Shown here: positions 25,076 to 36,000 of the stretch, piece after piece | How positions within the stretch are numbered: the stretch's first letter is position 1 | How the letters are laid out: the number at the start of each line of letters is the position of its first letter | DNA from: Gemmatimonadaceae bacterium | GTDB lineage: Bacteria; Gemmatimonadota; Gemmatimonadetes; Gemmatimonadales; Gemmatimonadaceae | Assembly (NCBI GenBank): GCA_020852815.1 | Contig: JADZAN010000035.1 | Location: 1-43,985 of the forward strand | Reading direction: 5' to 3' | DNA: 43,985 nt | Notes under the pieces: generated by a model | Databases searched by the model: none | What the model saw: only the letters and a program-made list of their open reading frames with translations | What the model was told of the DNA's origin: nothing | Program-made: the position numbers and the translations under genes

Positions 25076-25293
25076 TTTCAGCCGGAAGCCTTTGTGGAAC
25101 GACGCGTCCCATCTGTCCGCACTCGTCCGCGTGTTGTTCCTAGCGGGCACAGCGGCGCGGCGCGATGCCGCAGCACACCCGGATAGCCGGCGAGCAGATG
25201 AAGAGGTCACGCGGATACCAGCCGAGCGCTCCGCAGCCGGTTCGACTGTGCCCCATACGTGACTCCTGACACCTGTATCCGCTGCTGTCGAGC

Positions 25294-25321
25294 TTGACCG
25301 CAGTTGTTCTGTTCGTACATT
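25294..25321 (+). promoter_or_regulatory. Possible sigma-70 promoter
   Basis: TTGACC (25294-25299), a 16-base spacer and TACATT (25316-25321), in a region clearly less GC-rich than its surroundings and 120 bases before the lipoprotein gene at 25441. Confidence 0.4.
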
Positions 25322-25440
25322 CGCACCCAAGAAACTTCACAGGTGCGTTTGGTACGCGATGGGTGTGTGCACCAGCCACTCCTTCTCACACCGTCGTGGC
25401 ATTTGCAGGCTTCGGGGAGTTGGCCGAGAGAGAAGCGCTA

Positions 25441-26111
25441 TGGAGGTGCGAATCCACGGACATGGAGCTCGGAACGTCGCTTTCGCCGACTGGAAGAGCA
25501 CGCGGCGTCTGCGCAACCGTCCGTCGCGATTGCAGGCAGCTGGCGCCAATCTCGCCAGCTGCAGCTTCTTGATGCTCCTTACGGCGCTCGCAGCGTGTTC
25601 GTCGACTGCCGTTGATCCCAGCGATGGACTGAACGGGATCGACGTCGGACTACCTGCACGCACGCGTGCCCCCGATCTCGCACGCCTCACGGAGCGCACG
25701 CGTCGCGAGGGAGGCAACGTTTTTGTGCGGCTCACCGGTGAACCAACCGCCCTCGCGCTCGAGGTGCTTTCCCGCGCGGGCCTCACTGCAGCGCACGTGC
25801 CGGACCCGCCGCCGGGCATCGTCACGTTCGACAGCCTGCGCATCGCCACCGTGTGGGGGTTCGCATCAGCGTCAGCGATCTCGCGGATCGCCGCGCTGAG
25901 ATTCGTGATCATGCTAGAGTCGTCGAGCGATCCCGATGGCATTGGCGCGATGGTACTCGCGAGCATCGCGAACGCGTCCTCCGAGTCTCCCGTGGAGCCG
26001 TGTACCGTGGATCGCAGTCCGAGGTTAGGCATGCGCTTGTACGGCCGCGGGTGCACGGCGTTACGGAGACTGCACCAGGAATCCAAGCTTGAGGGAGGGA
26101 TGTGGCGATGA
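25441..26111 (+). CDS. Lipoprotein resembling a lone subtilase propeptide
   Basis: About 223 residues from ATG 25441; ATG 25572 is an alternative that begins right at the signal core. The signal ends at LLTALAACSS (lipid Cys). The next 100 residues (VFVRLTGEP, IVTFDSLRIATVWGF, ISRIAALRFVIMLESS) align closely with the propeptide part of the broken subtilase that follows (VFITLTGEP, IVRFDSLRISTVWAD, IRKVASLPFVARIESS). After that the similarity ends and no protease domain follows. It may be a truncated duplicate or a stand-alone I9-like inhibitor. It overlaps the pseudogene start by four bases. I did not recognise a named family. Confidence 0.6.
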
Positions 26112-27768
26112 CGAGACGCAGAATTGGCAGGCGTCGCGACCTCTACGGGGTCGCCATGTTGCTCACGCTGAGTGGATGCGAGGCCGATCACGATCCGATC
26201 TCAGTCGCAAGTCAAGTCGTTCGCGCCCTGCGGAGGTAGCGCTCTCCCGTCGCGTGACGGAGGTGGACACTGCTCGGTTGATTCGGCGCTTTCGTCAGCG
26301 CGGGAGAGGGCCTGTCTTTATCACCCTCACAGGCGAGCCGACCGAGCCGGCAGTCGCGGCGCTGCTAAACGCAGGTGCAAGAGCCCCGAGCGGAGCGTCA
26401 CGTATCGTGCGTTTCGACAGCCTCAGAATATCCACCGTTTGGGCCGACCTCGACGCGGCTAGCATAAGGAAGGTTGCGTCGCTTCCGTTCGTCGCTCGCA
26501 TCGAGTCCTCGGAAGACGAAGACACTATTGCGGGGTCGTCGAGCGTCCCCGTGAATGCTTCCGCTAGCGATGTGCATTGGAATCTCGCTATGGTGAAGGC
26601 CCCACAACTGTGGACGAACTTCGGGATCACCGGCGAGCGTCAGTTAAGTGGGGGCGCTTGGATCAGCAGCGCCATCGCTGTTCTGGATGAGGGTGTCGAC
26701 TAACGCTTGGCCTATTACTCCGCATCTTGGCAGTTCTTCTCGATTCTTCAGTACTCGTACAACTTCAGCACCGACCCCACACCAGTCTACCTCGGGCAGC
26801 ACGGCACGGACGTCGCCAGCTTTGCCACAGGTGAGCCTGATGGATTGTGGGGTGCGGGAGTGGCCCCACGCGCCAACATTCGGCCGTACAAAGTGCTACC
26901 CGCCACCGGGACGTCGACTGATTGGGGACCGGTGGTCTATGGACTCAATCAAGCGTACGCCGACGGGGTTTCGGTTGTGAACATGAGCTTCGGGAACTGT
27001 GGCGCTCTTCCGCCAACCTCTGTCGCTGCCGCGCTTCAGCAGTTCACCTCGCGCGTGCCCGTGGACGCTGCCAATCCTGGCATCGGCGTGAATCTCGTTG
27101 CGTCGGCAGGCAATGGCATCTACTCGGTTTCTGGGTGCTCCACCACGGCTCCGTCCTATCCTGGCGCGTATCCGCAAGTGCTGTCGGTCTCGGCGATTGA
27201 CTCCGTGAAATCGCGCGGTGCTTACCCGGACCTTTCCTCGGGTGCGACCATCGACATCTCGGCGCCCGGCATCTGCGTGAACGGATTGCTCGTGGGCGGC
27301 GGAGCGAATCCGTGTATCGTAGGTACGTCGTTCGCTGCGCCCCACGTGTCAGGAATCATCGCCGCGATTCGCGCGAAGTATCCAACCTGGTCGGCGAGTT
27401 TCGTGGCTCAACGATTGCTCGCAACCGCGACGCCCATTCCGGGCCAGGCGCTACCAACGGATCCACGTTTCGGTTACGGACTCCTCGATCCCGTCGCCGC
27501 AGTGAACGTACCTGCTCCGTCGGTTTCGATTGCAGGCCCGAGCAGCGTCCGGCCCAATGTCCTTTGTACTTGGACCGTCAGCGTCAGTGGCGGCGTACCC
27601 GCGTACTCGTACCTTTGGTCACCTGGTGGAGCCACGACGTCGTTCGTCGAGCGCAGCTTCACATCGAGCGGTACGTTGTCGGTCACGGTCACGGATCAGG
27701 CGGCGCACTACGGTCAGGCAAGCAAGAACGTTACGGTGTCCGCCAACGCCCCTTTGTGTCAGGTGTAA
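26108..27768 (+). pseudogene. S8 subtilase lipoprotein, broken by frameshift and nonsense codon
   Basis: ATG 26108 (preceded by GGAGGG) begins a lipoprotein signal ending LLTLSGC, but this frame stops at TAG 26237-26239. The rest continues in another frame, so a base is missing or added near 26210-26245 (one extra base restores it). Then come the propeptide-like domain and the catalytic Asp in IAVLDEGVD. An in-frame TAA at 26701-26703 comes immediately after. Beyond it the same frame carries the catalytic His (QHGTDVASF), the oxyanion Asn (SAGN), the catalytic Ser (GTSFAAPHVSG) and a C-terminal Ig/PKD-like domain. One substitution in the TAA and one base insertion would give an intact secreted protease of about 550 residues. 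Sequencing error cannot be ruled out for either lesion. Confidence 0.8.
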
Positions 27769-28215
27769 GGTGCTGACCGTCATGCGAGGGCGAGCGCGCA
27801 GGTACCTGTCGGTGCGTTCGCTCCGCTTCTGCATTCGCTCCCGTCATGGCGAGGTTCGCAGCGGTCCGTGCCGTCGTCCTGCTCGTATCACGGAGTTGCA
27901 TGATCTCGGCTTGCACGGTCTCGGTGTTCGGCAGGAACGGCCGTCAGCAAAGGGCGACCATCTCCTTCTCCTCAAACGCGTAGCCGACGGCTGTCGCGAC
28001 GAGGCCTACTGAGCCCTCCAGATCCGCGCGTGATCTCCCGGGATTCTCGGACGACCCCAAGCAAGAAAACCACCTCCACACCATCCCCCACCGAATCTTC
28101 GGCGTGGCCCTACCCCCCCTGCACTTCCCCTTCGTGTCCTCCGTGTGAAGAAGATCTTCCCCTTCTCTCCATCACACGTCACCAACCTCGCGCGCCGAAC
28201 CAAGCCGACCATCCC
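27769..28215. other. Intergenic region between subtilase remnant and regulator
   Basis: No gene is supported. Around 28060-28150 lies an inverted partial copy of the 24735-25075 unit, recognisable by CCCTGCACTTCCCCTTCGTG and CCTCCGTGTG. The stretch separates the 3' ends of two converging genes. No hairpin with a U tract was seen. Confidence 0.6.
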
Positions 28216-29679
28216 TCACCCCCGCGCAACCGGCGCAAAGAAGTTCACCCCGCGCACATTCTCGTCGATGGCTAGCGGCCGCTGCAGCGGCGGAAAGGCG
28301 CGCGCCTCGCAGTGCATGCGCTCGCACGTGCGGCAGGTGACACCCACCGGGACCGCCGCGTCGACGTTGGTCAGGTCGATGCCGTCGGCGTAGACCACGC
28401 GCCGCGCCGAGGCCAGGTCGCAGCCTAACGCGACGGAGTACATCACCGCGGGGGTGCGGAAGTCGCCGGAGTGGCGGCGCACGGTGCGCGCCACGGAGAA
28501 GAACGACGTGCCGTCGGAGAGACGCGAGAGCTGGGTGTGGAACATCCCCGGCTGCAGGAAGGCGGCGTGCACGCTCCACAGCGGGCACAGCCCCGAGAAG
28601 CGCGGGAAGCGCATCCCGGCAGGTGCAAACTTCTTGGAGATATTCCCGGCAATGTCCACGCGCACCATGTGGAACGCCACCCCCTCGCTCCCCGGCTTGC
28701 GCAGGTTGGTGAGGCGGTGGCACACCTGCTCGAACGAGGCACGGAATCGGTGGCCCAGCAGCTCGATGTCGTAGCGCAGCTGCTCCGCGGCCTCGAAGAA
28801 GTCGTCGTACGGCATCAGGACCGCCGAGGCGAAGTACGATGCCAGCGCCACCCGTGCCAGCGCGCGCGACTCGTCGGTGGTGAGGTACTGGTCGGCGACG
28901 ATGCGCTCCAGCGTCTCGCTGCACTCGAGGAGCCCGATCTGGTGCGCGAGTTGGAAGTTGCGCGACCCGCGCCGCAGGACCTCGCTCAGCGACAGCTCGC
29001 GGCGCGCGGCATCGTAACGACGCACTGCGCCTCGCATCTCGGCCACCGTGCGGATCATCACGCGCACGCCGTGCCGCCCCTGCAGGTGCCTCGACAGCGA
29101 CCCGAAGAGGTTCTCGCGATCGATCGTCGCCTCGCGCCACAGCCGCATCGCCTCCTGCTCCAACTCGGGAAAGTGGTTCTTCTGCCGCTCGATGAGGTCC
29201 GAGACCTGCTCGCTGGAGAGCCGCACGCGAAGCACCGAGGCGAGATCCGCCGACAGCTCCTCGCTCCCGCCGTCCTGCGTGTCGGCCAGTCGCTGCGCCA
29301 TCGAGTCGAGCGAGGTCCGGGTCCCCGTATACGCGTGGTGCAGCTGCACGATGGCGCGCGCCAGCTCCGGCGACGTCTCCGACAGCTCCCGCACCTCGCG
29401 CGGCGCGACCGGGTGGTCCTCGAACAGGGGATCGGCGAAGACCTCGGCCAGGTCCGAGGCGAGCGGTGCGTCGGTGCCGGCGGCCAGGTCGCGCAGTTCG
29501 AGCCCCAGCACCTGCGCCAGCTTGAGCAGGAGCACCGTTGTGAGCGAGCGGCGGTCGTGTTCGAGCAGGTTGAGGTACGACGGGGAGATCCCCAGCCGCT
29601 CGGCGAGCGCCGCCTGGGAGAGGTTCTGCTCCAGTCGGGCCGCGCGTATCCGCCGCCCCAGTCGCAATCGCTCGCTCAT
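28216..29679 (-). CDS. XRE-family regulator with RamB-like C-terminal domains
   Basis: 487 residues. The N-terminal helix-turn-helix (residues about 8-62: RIRAARLEQNLSQAALAERL, SPSYLNLLEHDRRS) is followed by an IrrE/ImmA-like middle region and a C-terminal domain with SFEQVCHRLTNL, VRVDIAGNISKKF, LCPLWSVHAAF and the cysteine-bearing VTCRTCERMHCEARAFP. This layout is that of RamB-type or short-chain fatty-acyl regulators, which control the glyoxylate shunt, methylcitrate or acetate use in actinobacteria and relatives. The domain named for peptidases lacks an evident HExxH. It is monocistronic; its promoter region holds a perfect palindrome (29716-29727). The target genes are not in this window. 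Confidence 0.9.
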   Translation of the reverse strand: MSERLRLGRRIRAARLEQNLSQAALAERLGISPSYLNLLEHDRRSLTTVLLLKLAQVLGLELRDLAAGTDAPLASDLAEVFADPLFEDHPVAPREVRELSETSPELARAIVQLHHAYTGTRTSLDSMAQRLADTQDGGSEELSADLASVLRVRLSSEQVSDLIERQKNHFPELEQEAMRLWREATIDRENLFGSLSRHLQGRHGVRVMIRTVAEMRGAVRRYDAARRELSLSEVLRRGSRNFQLAHQIGLLECSETLERIVADQYLTTDESRALARVALASYFASAVLMPYDDFFEAAEQLRYDIELLGHRFRASFEQVCHRLTNLRKPGSEGVAFHMVRVDIAGNISKKFAPAGMRFPRFSGLCPLWSVHAAFLQPGMFHTQLSRLSDGTSFFSVARTVRRHSGDFRTPAVMYSVALGCDLASARRVVYADGIDLTNVDAAVPVGVTCRTCERMHCEARAFPPLQRPLAIDENVRGVNFFAPVARG

Positions 29680-29702
29680 GTTGCTCCCCTCGCTTGACCC
29701 GG

Positions 29703-29760
29703 TTCACACTTTACAGGAAACGTTTCCACTTAACGGTAACCGGATCGGCCTCACTGTGAA
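29703..29760. promoter_or_regulatory. Palindromes in the regulator's promoter region
   Basis: A perfect 12-bp palindrome GGAAACGTTTCC (29716-29727) lies 37 bases before the regulator start. A wider pair, TTCACA (29703-29708) and TGTGAA (29755-29760), encloses it. Autoregulation by the XRE protein is the obvious idea, but no known RamB site is matched exactly. Confidence 0.45.
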
Positions 29761-29829
29761 ACGGCGGAGGGGCGCGCACGCCGAACTCGGCCGTCAATTA
29801 TTGACACAAAGTGGTGACGGCGCGGCGAT

Positions 29830-32800
29830 TTACACGCCGGTTGGGGCCCGCCCGGCCGGGCGCCGAGCCTTCCGTACCACCAGCGCCGGGAGGATCACCA
29901 TCGCCGCCAGCGTTCCCGCCAGCGTCCCGCCGGCGGTCGCAAGGGCAATCGCGCCGAACAGCGTGCTGGTCTTCTCGCCAATCGCCAGCGGGAGGAGCGA
30001 GGCCAGCGACGCCAGCGTCACGAGGACGATCATCCCCGAGCGGTCGACCGCGGCGCGCAGCGTGCGCAGCGCGGTGAGCCGGTGCAGCTGGCGGTTGACC
30101 GTCCCGGCGCGGCGGCGCTGCAGTGCGGCGTCGATCATCAGGATCGCCTGGTGCACCGCCAGCCCCACCACGAGGATCACCCCCACCGCCGCCTCGCGCG
30201 TGAAGGCCGCGCCGGCAAGCCAGAACGCCGCGATCACCCCGCCTAACGCGATGGGGAGCGAGAGGAAGACCATCGCCGCCCCCCACACCGAGTCGAAGAC
30301 GATCGCCACCGTCAGCAGCACCAGCGTCACCCCGATCGCAAAGACGAGCCACAGCCCCTTCTCCGACTCGTCAGGCTCGAAGAACCCAAAGCCCGCGTCG
30401 GCCACCGAGTACCCCGGCGGGACGGAGATGGACTTCATGAAGGCGTCGTGCGTGCGCTGCGCCAGCTTGTTAGGGCCGCGGAACTCGTAGGCGACGATGC
30501 GCACGTACTGCTGGTCCTCGCGCGAGATGGCGCTCAACGCCTCGCGCTCATCCACCGCCGACAGCGAGCCGATGGTGATCGGCGCGCCGCTCGTGGTGGG
30601 GACGATCGCGTCGCGCAGCTCGTCCAGCGAACGGTCGCGCGACCCCCGCGCCTTGACCGTCACCGGGATCTCGTCCCCCCCAATCTCCAGCAGTTGTCGC
30701 CCCACCGGGCCACGCACCTCGCGCGCCACCGCCCCCGCAAAGGCGGCCGCCGTCACGCCGTATCGTTCCAGCTTGGCGCGATCGGGCTCGATGGTCACCG
30801 CATACGCCTTCCCCGTCGAGAAGAACGACGACGAATTGATGTCCACGTCGCGCACGCGCGGGATGCGCTCCAGGCGCTCCTGGAGATCCATCGCCAGCCG
30901 CTCCACGCCGCCAAACGAGTAGCCCAGCACCTTGATGCGGAACGTGGCCGAGGAGATCGCGCCCATGCCTGACGAGAAGCCGGGCCCCTGCCCGCGCACG
31001 TTCACCGACGCGCCGCCGATGAAGACAGCCCGCTGCGTCAGCGCCTCCTCCAGCTCCTGCGGGATGGCGGTGTACTCGGCGTCGCGCCGGAAGAGGACGC
31101 GCATCCCGGCGCCAAAGCTCCCGTAGCTTTGTGCGGTGACCTGCTCCACCCCGGGGCGCCCCACCACCTGCGACTCCAGCTCGCGCATCGCCGCGTCGAG
31201 CGATGCGGGGTCGGAGCCGCGCGGGAAGTTGACGAACGCCGAGAGCGTGGTGCGCTGCTCCCCAAAGCCGGAAAACGAGAAGCGGGGGACCTTCTTGATG
31301 AACCCCCAGGTGAGCACGCCTAACGTGATGACGGTGAGCGAGAGCGTGACCCACCGCCAGCGGATGGCGCCCAGCACCAGGCGCGCGTAGGCGCGCCGCG
31401 AGCGCGGGAACGCCGCCTCGTGCACGCGATGCCCGCGGGCCAGGGCGGGGATCATCACCACCGACGCCACCAGCGACCACCCTAACGCAATGGTGAAGGC
31501 GGAGGCGAAGGGGACGAAGGCGGCGCGCGCGTTCCCCTGCAGGTAGAGGAAGGGGAAGAGGACCACGGCGGTGGTCAGCGTTGCACCTGTGACCGCAGGG
31601 GCAATGGCGCGCGCCACGCGGGCACGATCGCCCGGCGTGTCGGGAACGGTCCCCAGCCGGTCCATCACGATGAGCCCGTCCTGCACCAGGATCCCCACCC
31701 CCATCGCCAACCCGGCCAGCGTGAGGAGGTTGGCCGGGATGTCGAACACATAGAGGAGGAGCGCCGTCCCGGCGACCGACACCGACGCCGAGAGCATGAC
31801 GAGCCCGGTGCCGCGCCAATCGCGCAACAGGACGAGGAGGACGACGAGGACGAGGCCGAAGGCGATGGAGCCGCGAATGAGGAGGTCGCGCAACTGCTTC
31901 GCCAGCTCGACCGAGTCGTCATACACCACTTGCAGCCTGGTCGCCGTGGGGAGGCGCCGCTGGATCTCGTCGATCGCGTTTCGCACCGCGCCGGCGGTCT
32001 GGATGGCGTCGGCGCCGGCCAGGCGCGAGACCGAGATGGCGATGGCCGGCTGCCCATTGATGCGGAAGAAGAAGCCGCGCGTGTCCTCCTCCGGGCGCAC
32101 GGCGGCCAGCGAGCCTAACGCGAACGGGCGCCCCCCCGGGCCCAGGATCGGGAGGTTGGCCAGGTCCTCCACCGCGCGCGGCTGGTCACGCAGCACGACC
32201 GGGCGCTCGCTGGGGCCGCGCTGCTCCTTCCCCAGCGCCTGCACCACCCGCGCCCCGCCAATCGCGTCGCCTAACGCCTGCGGCGAGATCCCGAGCTGCC
32301 GCAGCAGCGCCGGGTCGTACGTGACCGAGACGCCGGGCTCCGTCCCCCCCTGCACACCAATGTTCCCCACGCCCGGGACCGCACTCAACCGCGGCTCCAC
32401 CTGCTCGTCGGCGACCTTCTGCAGCGTCCCCGCCGTATACGGCCCGCTGATGGTGAGCGTGAGCAGGTCCTGCTCCGACAGCTCCTCGGGGACATAGTTC
32501 GACACCCGCGGCTGCGACGCCCCGGGGGGGAAGTCCTTCCGCAACAGCTCGATCCGCTCGAGGATCGACAGCCGCGCCACCTGCACGTCGGCGTTTGGCT
32601 CCAGCTCCACCGTGATCTGCGATCCGTTCTCCGACGACTCCGACCGCGTCTTGCGCACCCCCCGCACCGACTGGATCGCCGCCTCGATGGGGGACGAGAT
32701 GTACATCTCCAGCAACTCGGCGCTCGCCCCCGTCCACGTCGTGCTGACCGTAAGGCGCGGCAGCTCCACGCTCGTGCGCGTCGCCAGCGGGAGGCGCGTG

Positions 32801-32880
32801 AACGAGACGAGCCCCGCCAGGAGCAACGTGACGGCGGCGGCCCAGACGACGGCGGGGCGGGAGACGGCGGCGCGAATCAT
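29830..32880 (-). CDS. RND efflux pump subunit (second pump gene)
   Basis: 1016 residues, ATG 32878-32880. An RND (AcrB/MdtC-type) inner-membrane proton antiporter: TM1 near 12-30, a periplasmic porter loop, six TM segments near 330-480, a second porter loop, and TM8-12 near the end. In TM4 the proton-relay stretch reads GVGILVQDGLIVMD, with one Asp where AcrB has an Asp pair. The TM10 stretch is VVGLAVHQAILMID. Lone or altered relay residues are usual for one partner of a heteromeric RND pair such as MdtB/MdtC. It is the third gene of the operon, after an adaptor and a first pump gene. The substrate cannot be inferred. No outer-membrane channel gene is in the window. Confidence 0.9.
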   Translation of the reverse strand: MIRAAVSRPAVVWAAAVTLLLAGLVSFTRLPLATRTSVELPRLTVSTTWTGASAELLEMYISSPIEAAIQSVRGVRKTRSESSENGSQITVELEPNADVQVARLSILERIELLRKDFPPGASQPRVSNYVPEELSEQDLLTLTISGPYTAGTLQKVADEQVEPRLSAVPGVGNIGVQGGTEPGVSVTYDPALLRQLGISPQALGDAIGGARVVQALGKEQRGPSERPVVLRDQPRAVEDLANLPILGPGGRPFALGSLAAVRPEEDTRGFFFRINGQPAIAISVSRLAGADAIQTAGAVRNAIDEIQRRLPTATRLQVVYDDSVELAKQLRDLLIRGSIAFGLVLVVLLVLLRDWRGTGLVMLSASVSVAGTALLLYVFDIPANLLTLAGLAMGVGILVQDGLIVMDRLGTVPDTPGDRARVARAIAPAVTGATLTTAVVLFPFLYLQGNARAAFVPFASAFTIALGWSLVASVVMIPALARGHRVHEAAFPRSRRAYARLVLGAIRWRWVTLSLTVITLGVLTWGFIKKVPRFSFSGFGEQRTTLSAFVNFPRGSDPASLDAAMRELESQVVGRPGVEQVTAQSYGSFGAGMRVLFRRDAEYTAIPQELEEALTQRAVFIGGASVNVRGQGPGFSSGMGAISSATFRIKVLGYSFGGVERLAMDLQERLERIPRVRDVDINSSSFFSTGKAYAVTIEPDRAKLERYGVTAAAFAGAVAREVRGPVGRQLLEIGGDEIPVTVKARGSRDRSLDELRDAIVPTTSGAPITIGSLSAVDEREALSAISREDQQYVRIVAYEFRGPNKLAQRTHDAFMKSISVPPGYSVADAGFGFFEPDESEKGLWLVFAIGVTLVLLTVAIVFDSVWGAAMVFLSLPIALGGVIAAFWLAGAAFTREAAVGVILVVGLAVHQAILMIDAALQRRRAGTVNRQLHRLTALRTLRAAVDRSGMIVLVTLASLASLLPLAIGEKTSTLFGAIALATAGGTLAGTLAAMVILPALVVRKARRPAGRAPTGV

Positions 32881-33013
32881 CGAGAAGACGAGAGGACGAG
32901 AGGACGAGAAGACGAGGAATTGCTTCTCGCGAACGAGCCATCATCAGCCGCGCACATCGCCCCCCTCCGCCACCCCTCGTCTTCTCGTCTTCCCGTCTTC
33001 CCGTCTTCTCTCC
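32881..33013. repeat. 8-bp repeat between and into the RND genes
   Basis: AGACGAGA / GGACGAGA units at 32883-32916 fill most of the 63-base gap between the two pump genes. CTCGTCTT / CCCGTCTT units at about 32976-33013 lie inside the 3' end of the upstream pump gene and encode its Arg-rich tail (ERRREDGKTRRRG). The two runs are in opposite orientation. Confidence 0.8.
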
Positions 33014-36000
33014 AGGGCCGCATACGCGGTCGGCAACAAGAAGAAGGTGACAAGCAACGCCGACACGCTTCCGCCAATCACCCCGGCCGCCAATGGCTGG
33101 TACAGCGCACCACCGCTCCCCCAGCCAAAGACCAGCGGCAGCACGCCGGTGATGGTCGTGATGCTCGTCATCGCGATCGCGCGCAGCCGCTGGTGCCCGC
33201 CGAGCATGATCGCGTCCTCGATCGAGTGCCCTTCCTCGCGGAAGCGCCGGATCGCGTCGAGCTTTACCACCGCCTCGTTGTCGGCCATCCCGATCATCAC
33301 CACGATCCCGATCAGCGCGACCGCGTTGAGCGACTGGCCGGTGATCCAGAGGAAGAGGATTCCACCCACCGCGGCCAGCGGGACTGTCAGCATCACCACC
33401 AGCGGGACCGTGAACGAGGCAAACTCGCCGGCGAGGACGAGGAAGACCAGCGCCACCGACAGCCACCCCACCAGCGTCAGTTCGCGCGTGGTGCGCTCCT
33501 GCTCGGCGTCGGCGCCGCTCACCTCGTAGGTGATCCCCGACGGGAGCGTGAGCGCGGCCATCGTTGCGCGCACGTCCTCGGCGGCGTTGCGCGTTCCCCC
33601 GCTCTCGATGAGCCCTTCCACCACCGCAACCGGGCGCTGCCCCACGCGCACCACTTCGATCGGCGCCTGGCGCTCTTCTGCTTTCACGAGTTGGGCTATC
33701 GGTACTCCCTTCACCGGCGTCGCCATTGCCTCCGCCAGGTCCTCGTTCTTGAGACCCGCAAAGCGCACGGAGATCGGCGTGCGACGGTCCGTCTCGCGGA
33801 AGTCGCTCGACTCCACCCCCCCCAGCCCGCCGGCCAGCGCGTTGGCCACGGCATCCACCGAGATCCCGCGCTCGGCGAGCAGCGTGCGCTGCAGCGTGAC
33901 CTCCACCACCGGCTGCGTTCCGCCGTTGGGGTCGCGGACGTCGGCCAGGGACGGGAGCTTCTGGAGCCGCGCGCGCGCCGTGTCGGCCCACCGCGCCGCA
34001 TCGTCCAGCGTGCGCGCACTCATCTCCACGCGCACCAGCCGCCCTTCGCGCCCGATGAGCGAGCCAAACTCCGACTGCCCCGCGAGGTCGAGCGCCAGCG
34101 CGCCAGCCGCAAGGTCCGGCACCGCTGCGCGCAGCTTGTCCGCAAACGCCGCCGCGCGCTGCCCCTCGGGCACCGGGACAAGGAGCTGCGCCGTCGCCGA
34201 CGACCCGGGCTCCGCGCCGGCGAGGATCTCCTCGTCCGTCGCCACCCCGACGCGCGAATAGATCCCCTTGGCCCCCAGCGTCCGCGCCGCCTCCTCGATG
34301 CGCCCCACCTGCTGCGTCGTCGCCTCGATCGCCGTCCCCTCCGGCAGATGCAACGCGGCGACTACCATCCCTTCATCCACCTGCGGCAGGATCTCCCGCG
34401 GAATGCGCCCCAGCACCCAAACCGTGAGCACGATCGAAGCCGCCGAGATGCCGAACACCGGCCATGGGTTCTTGAGCGCCCAGCGCATCCCGCGCTCGTA
34501 GAGGGCTTCGCTCTTCTCGCCGATGCGCGTGAGGAAGGGCGGACGGGAGACAGGAAAGCTCGCCCCAGAAAAGGCTGGTGGGAGACGCGAGTCCTCGCTC
34601 CCCTCGCCACCCGCCGCCCTCCCTCGTCTTCTCGTCCTCTCGTCTTCTCGTCTTCTCCCAACGATCATGACCGGCATCAGCGTCAACGCCAACACCAGCG
34701 ACGCGCCCACGCTTGTGACGACAGACAGCGATAAGTCCCGAAACAACGCCGCCGCGAGCCCCCGAACAAAGATGATCGGCCCAAACACCAGCAGCGTCGT
34801 CAGCGTCCCCGCAATCAGCGGCCCGCTCACCTCTTCCGTCGCCTCGATCGTCGCCTCCAGCAACGGACGCCCCTCCTCGCGCTTTCGCACCGCCGCCTCC
34901 GCCACCACGATCGCGTTGTCCACCAGGAGCCCCACGCCTAACGCCAGCCCCCCCAGGCTCAGCACGTTGATCGTCACGTCCAGCGCTTGCAGGATCACCA
35001 GCGCCAGGAGCACCGAGAGCGGGATCATCATCGCGATGGCTAGCGACATCCGCCAGTCGCGCAGGAAGAGCACAATCACGAACAGCGACAGGATCCCGCC
35101 AATCACGATCTCCTGCCCCAGGTTCGACAGCGCATCGACGACGAAGTTGGCCTGCGCGGCCACGATCGTGAGCCCGATGCCGGGAAACTCCTTGCGCAAC
35201 TGCTCGGCTACGCGCTGGATCTCCCCCGTCACGGCGACCGTGTTGGCTCCTGCGTCCTTGTAGACCACGAGCCCCACCGCCGGCCGCGAGTCGAAACGCG
35301 TGAGCGTCTTGGGGTCGGCCACGGTCGTCGTGACCGTCGCCAGGTCCTTGAGCGTGATCCCCGAACCCGCGGGCCCCACGGGGACGTCGCGAATCTCGTC
35401 AGGCGTGCGGAACTCGGTCAGCGTGCGCACCGAGAAGCGGAATTGTCCGCGCCGAATCGTCCCCCCCACTCCGCTCACGTTCGCCGCGCGAATCGCCAGC
35501 GAAACGTCGTTCGGCGTGAGGGCGAGTGCGCGCATGCGCGCCGGGTCCACCTCGATGCGCACCTCATCTTCCGGCGCCCCCACCACCGCCACGCTCGCCA
35601 CCCCGGCAATCTGCTCCAGTCGGCGTGCATGCACGTCCTCCGCCGTGCGCGCGAGCTGTCGCATGTCGCCGGCAATCGACATCGACAGTACCGCGATCGG
35701 GCGCTCCCCCGGGTCGCTGGTGAGCAGCGTCGGTCGTTCGGCGCGCTCCGGGAGCTGCGAACGGGCGTTGTCCAGCCGCTCGCGTACGTTGAGCAGCGTG
35801 GTCTGCATGTTGGTCCCCCACGCAAACCGCGCCGTCGTCGTCGCCTCGCCGTTGCGGCTCACGGAGCGCAGCTCCACCAGCCCCGGCGTGGCGGCAATGG
35901 CCTCTTCCACCGGCTCGGCAATGAAGCGCGACACCTCCTCGGCTGCAGCCCCTGTGTAGAGCGTGCGGATGGTCAGCACCGGGAGCTGCACGTCCGGGAG

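Noticed and set aside
25230-25260. GGTTCGACTGTGCC as a tRNA T-arm
   Set aside because: The flanks do not pair and no other tRNA arm is present.
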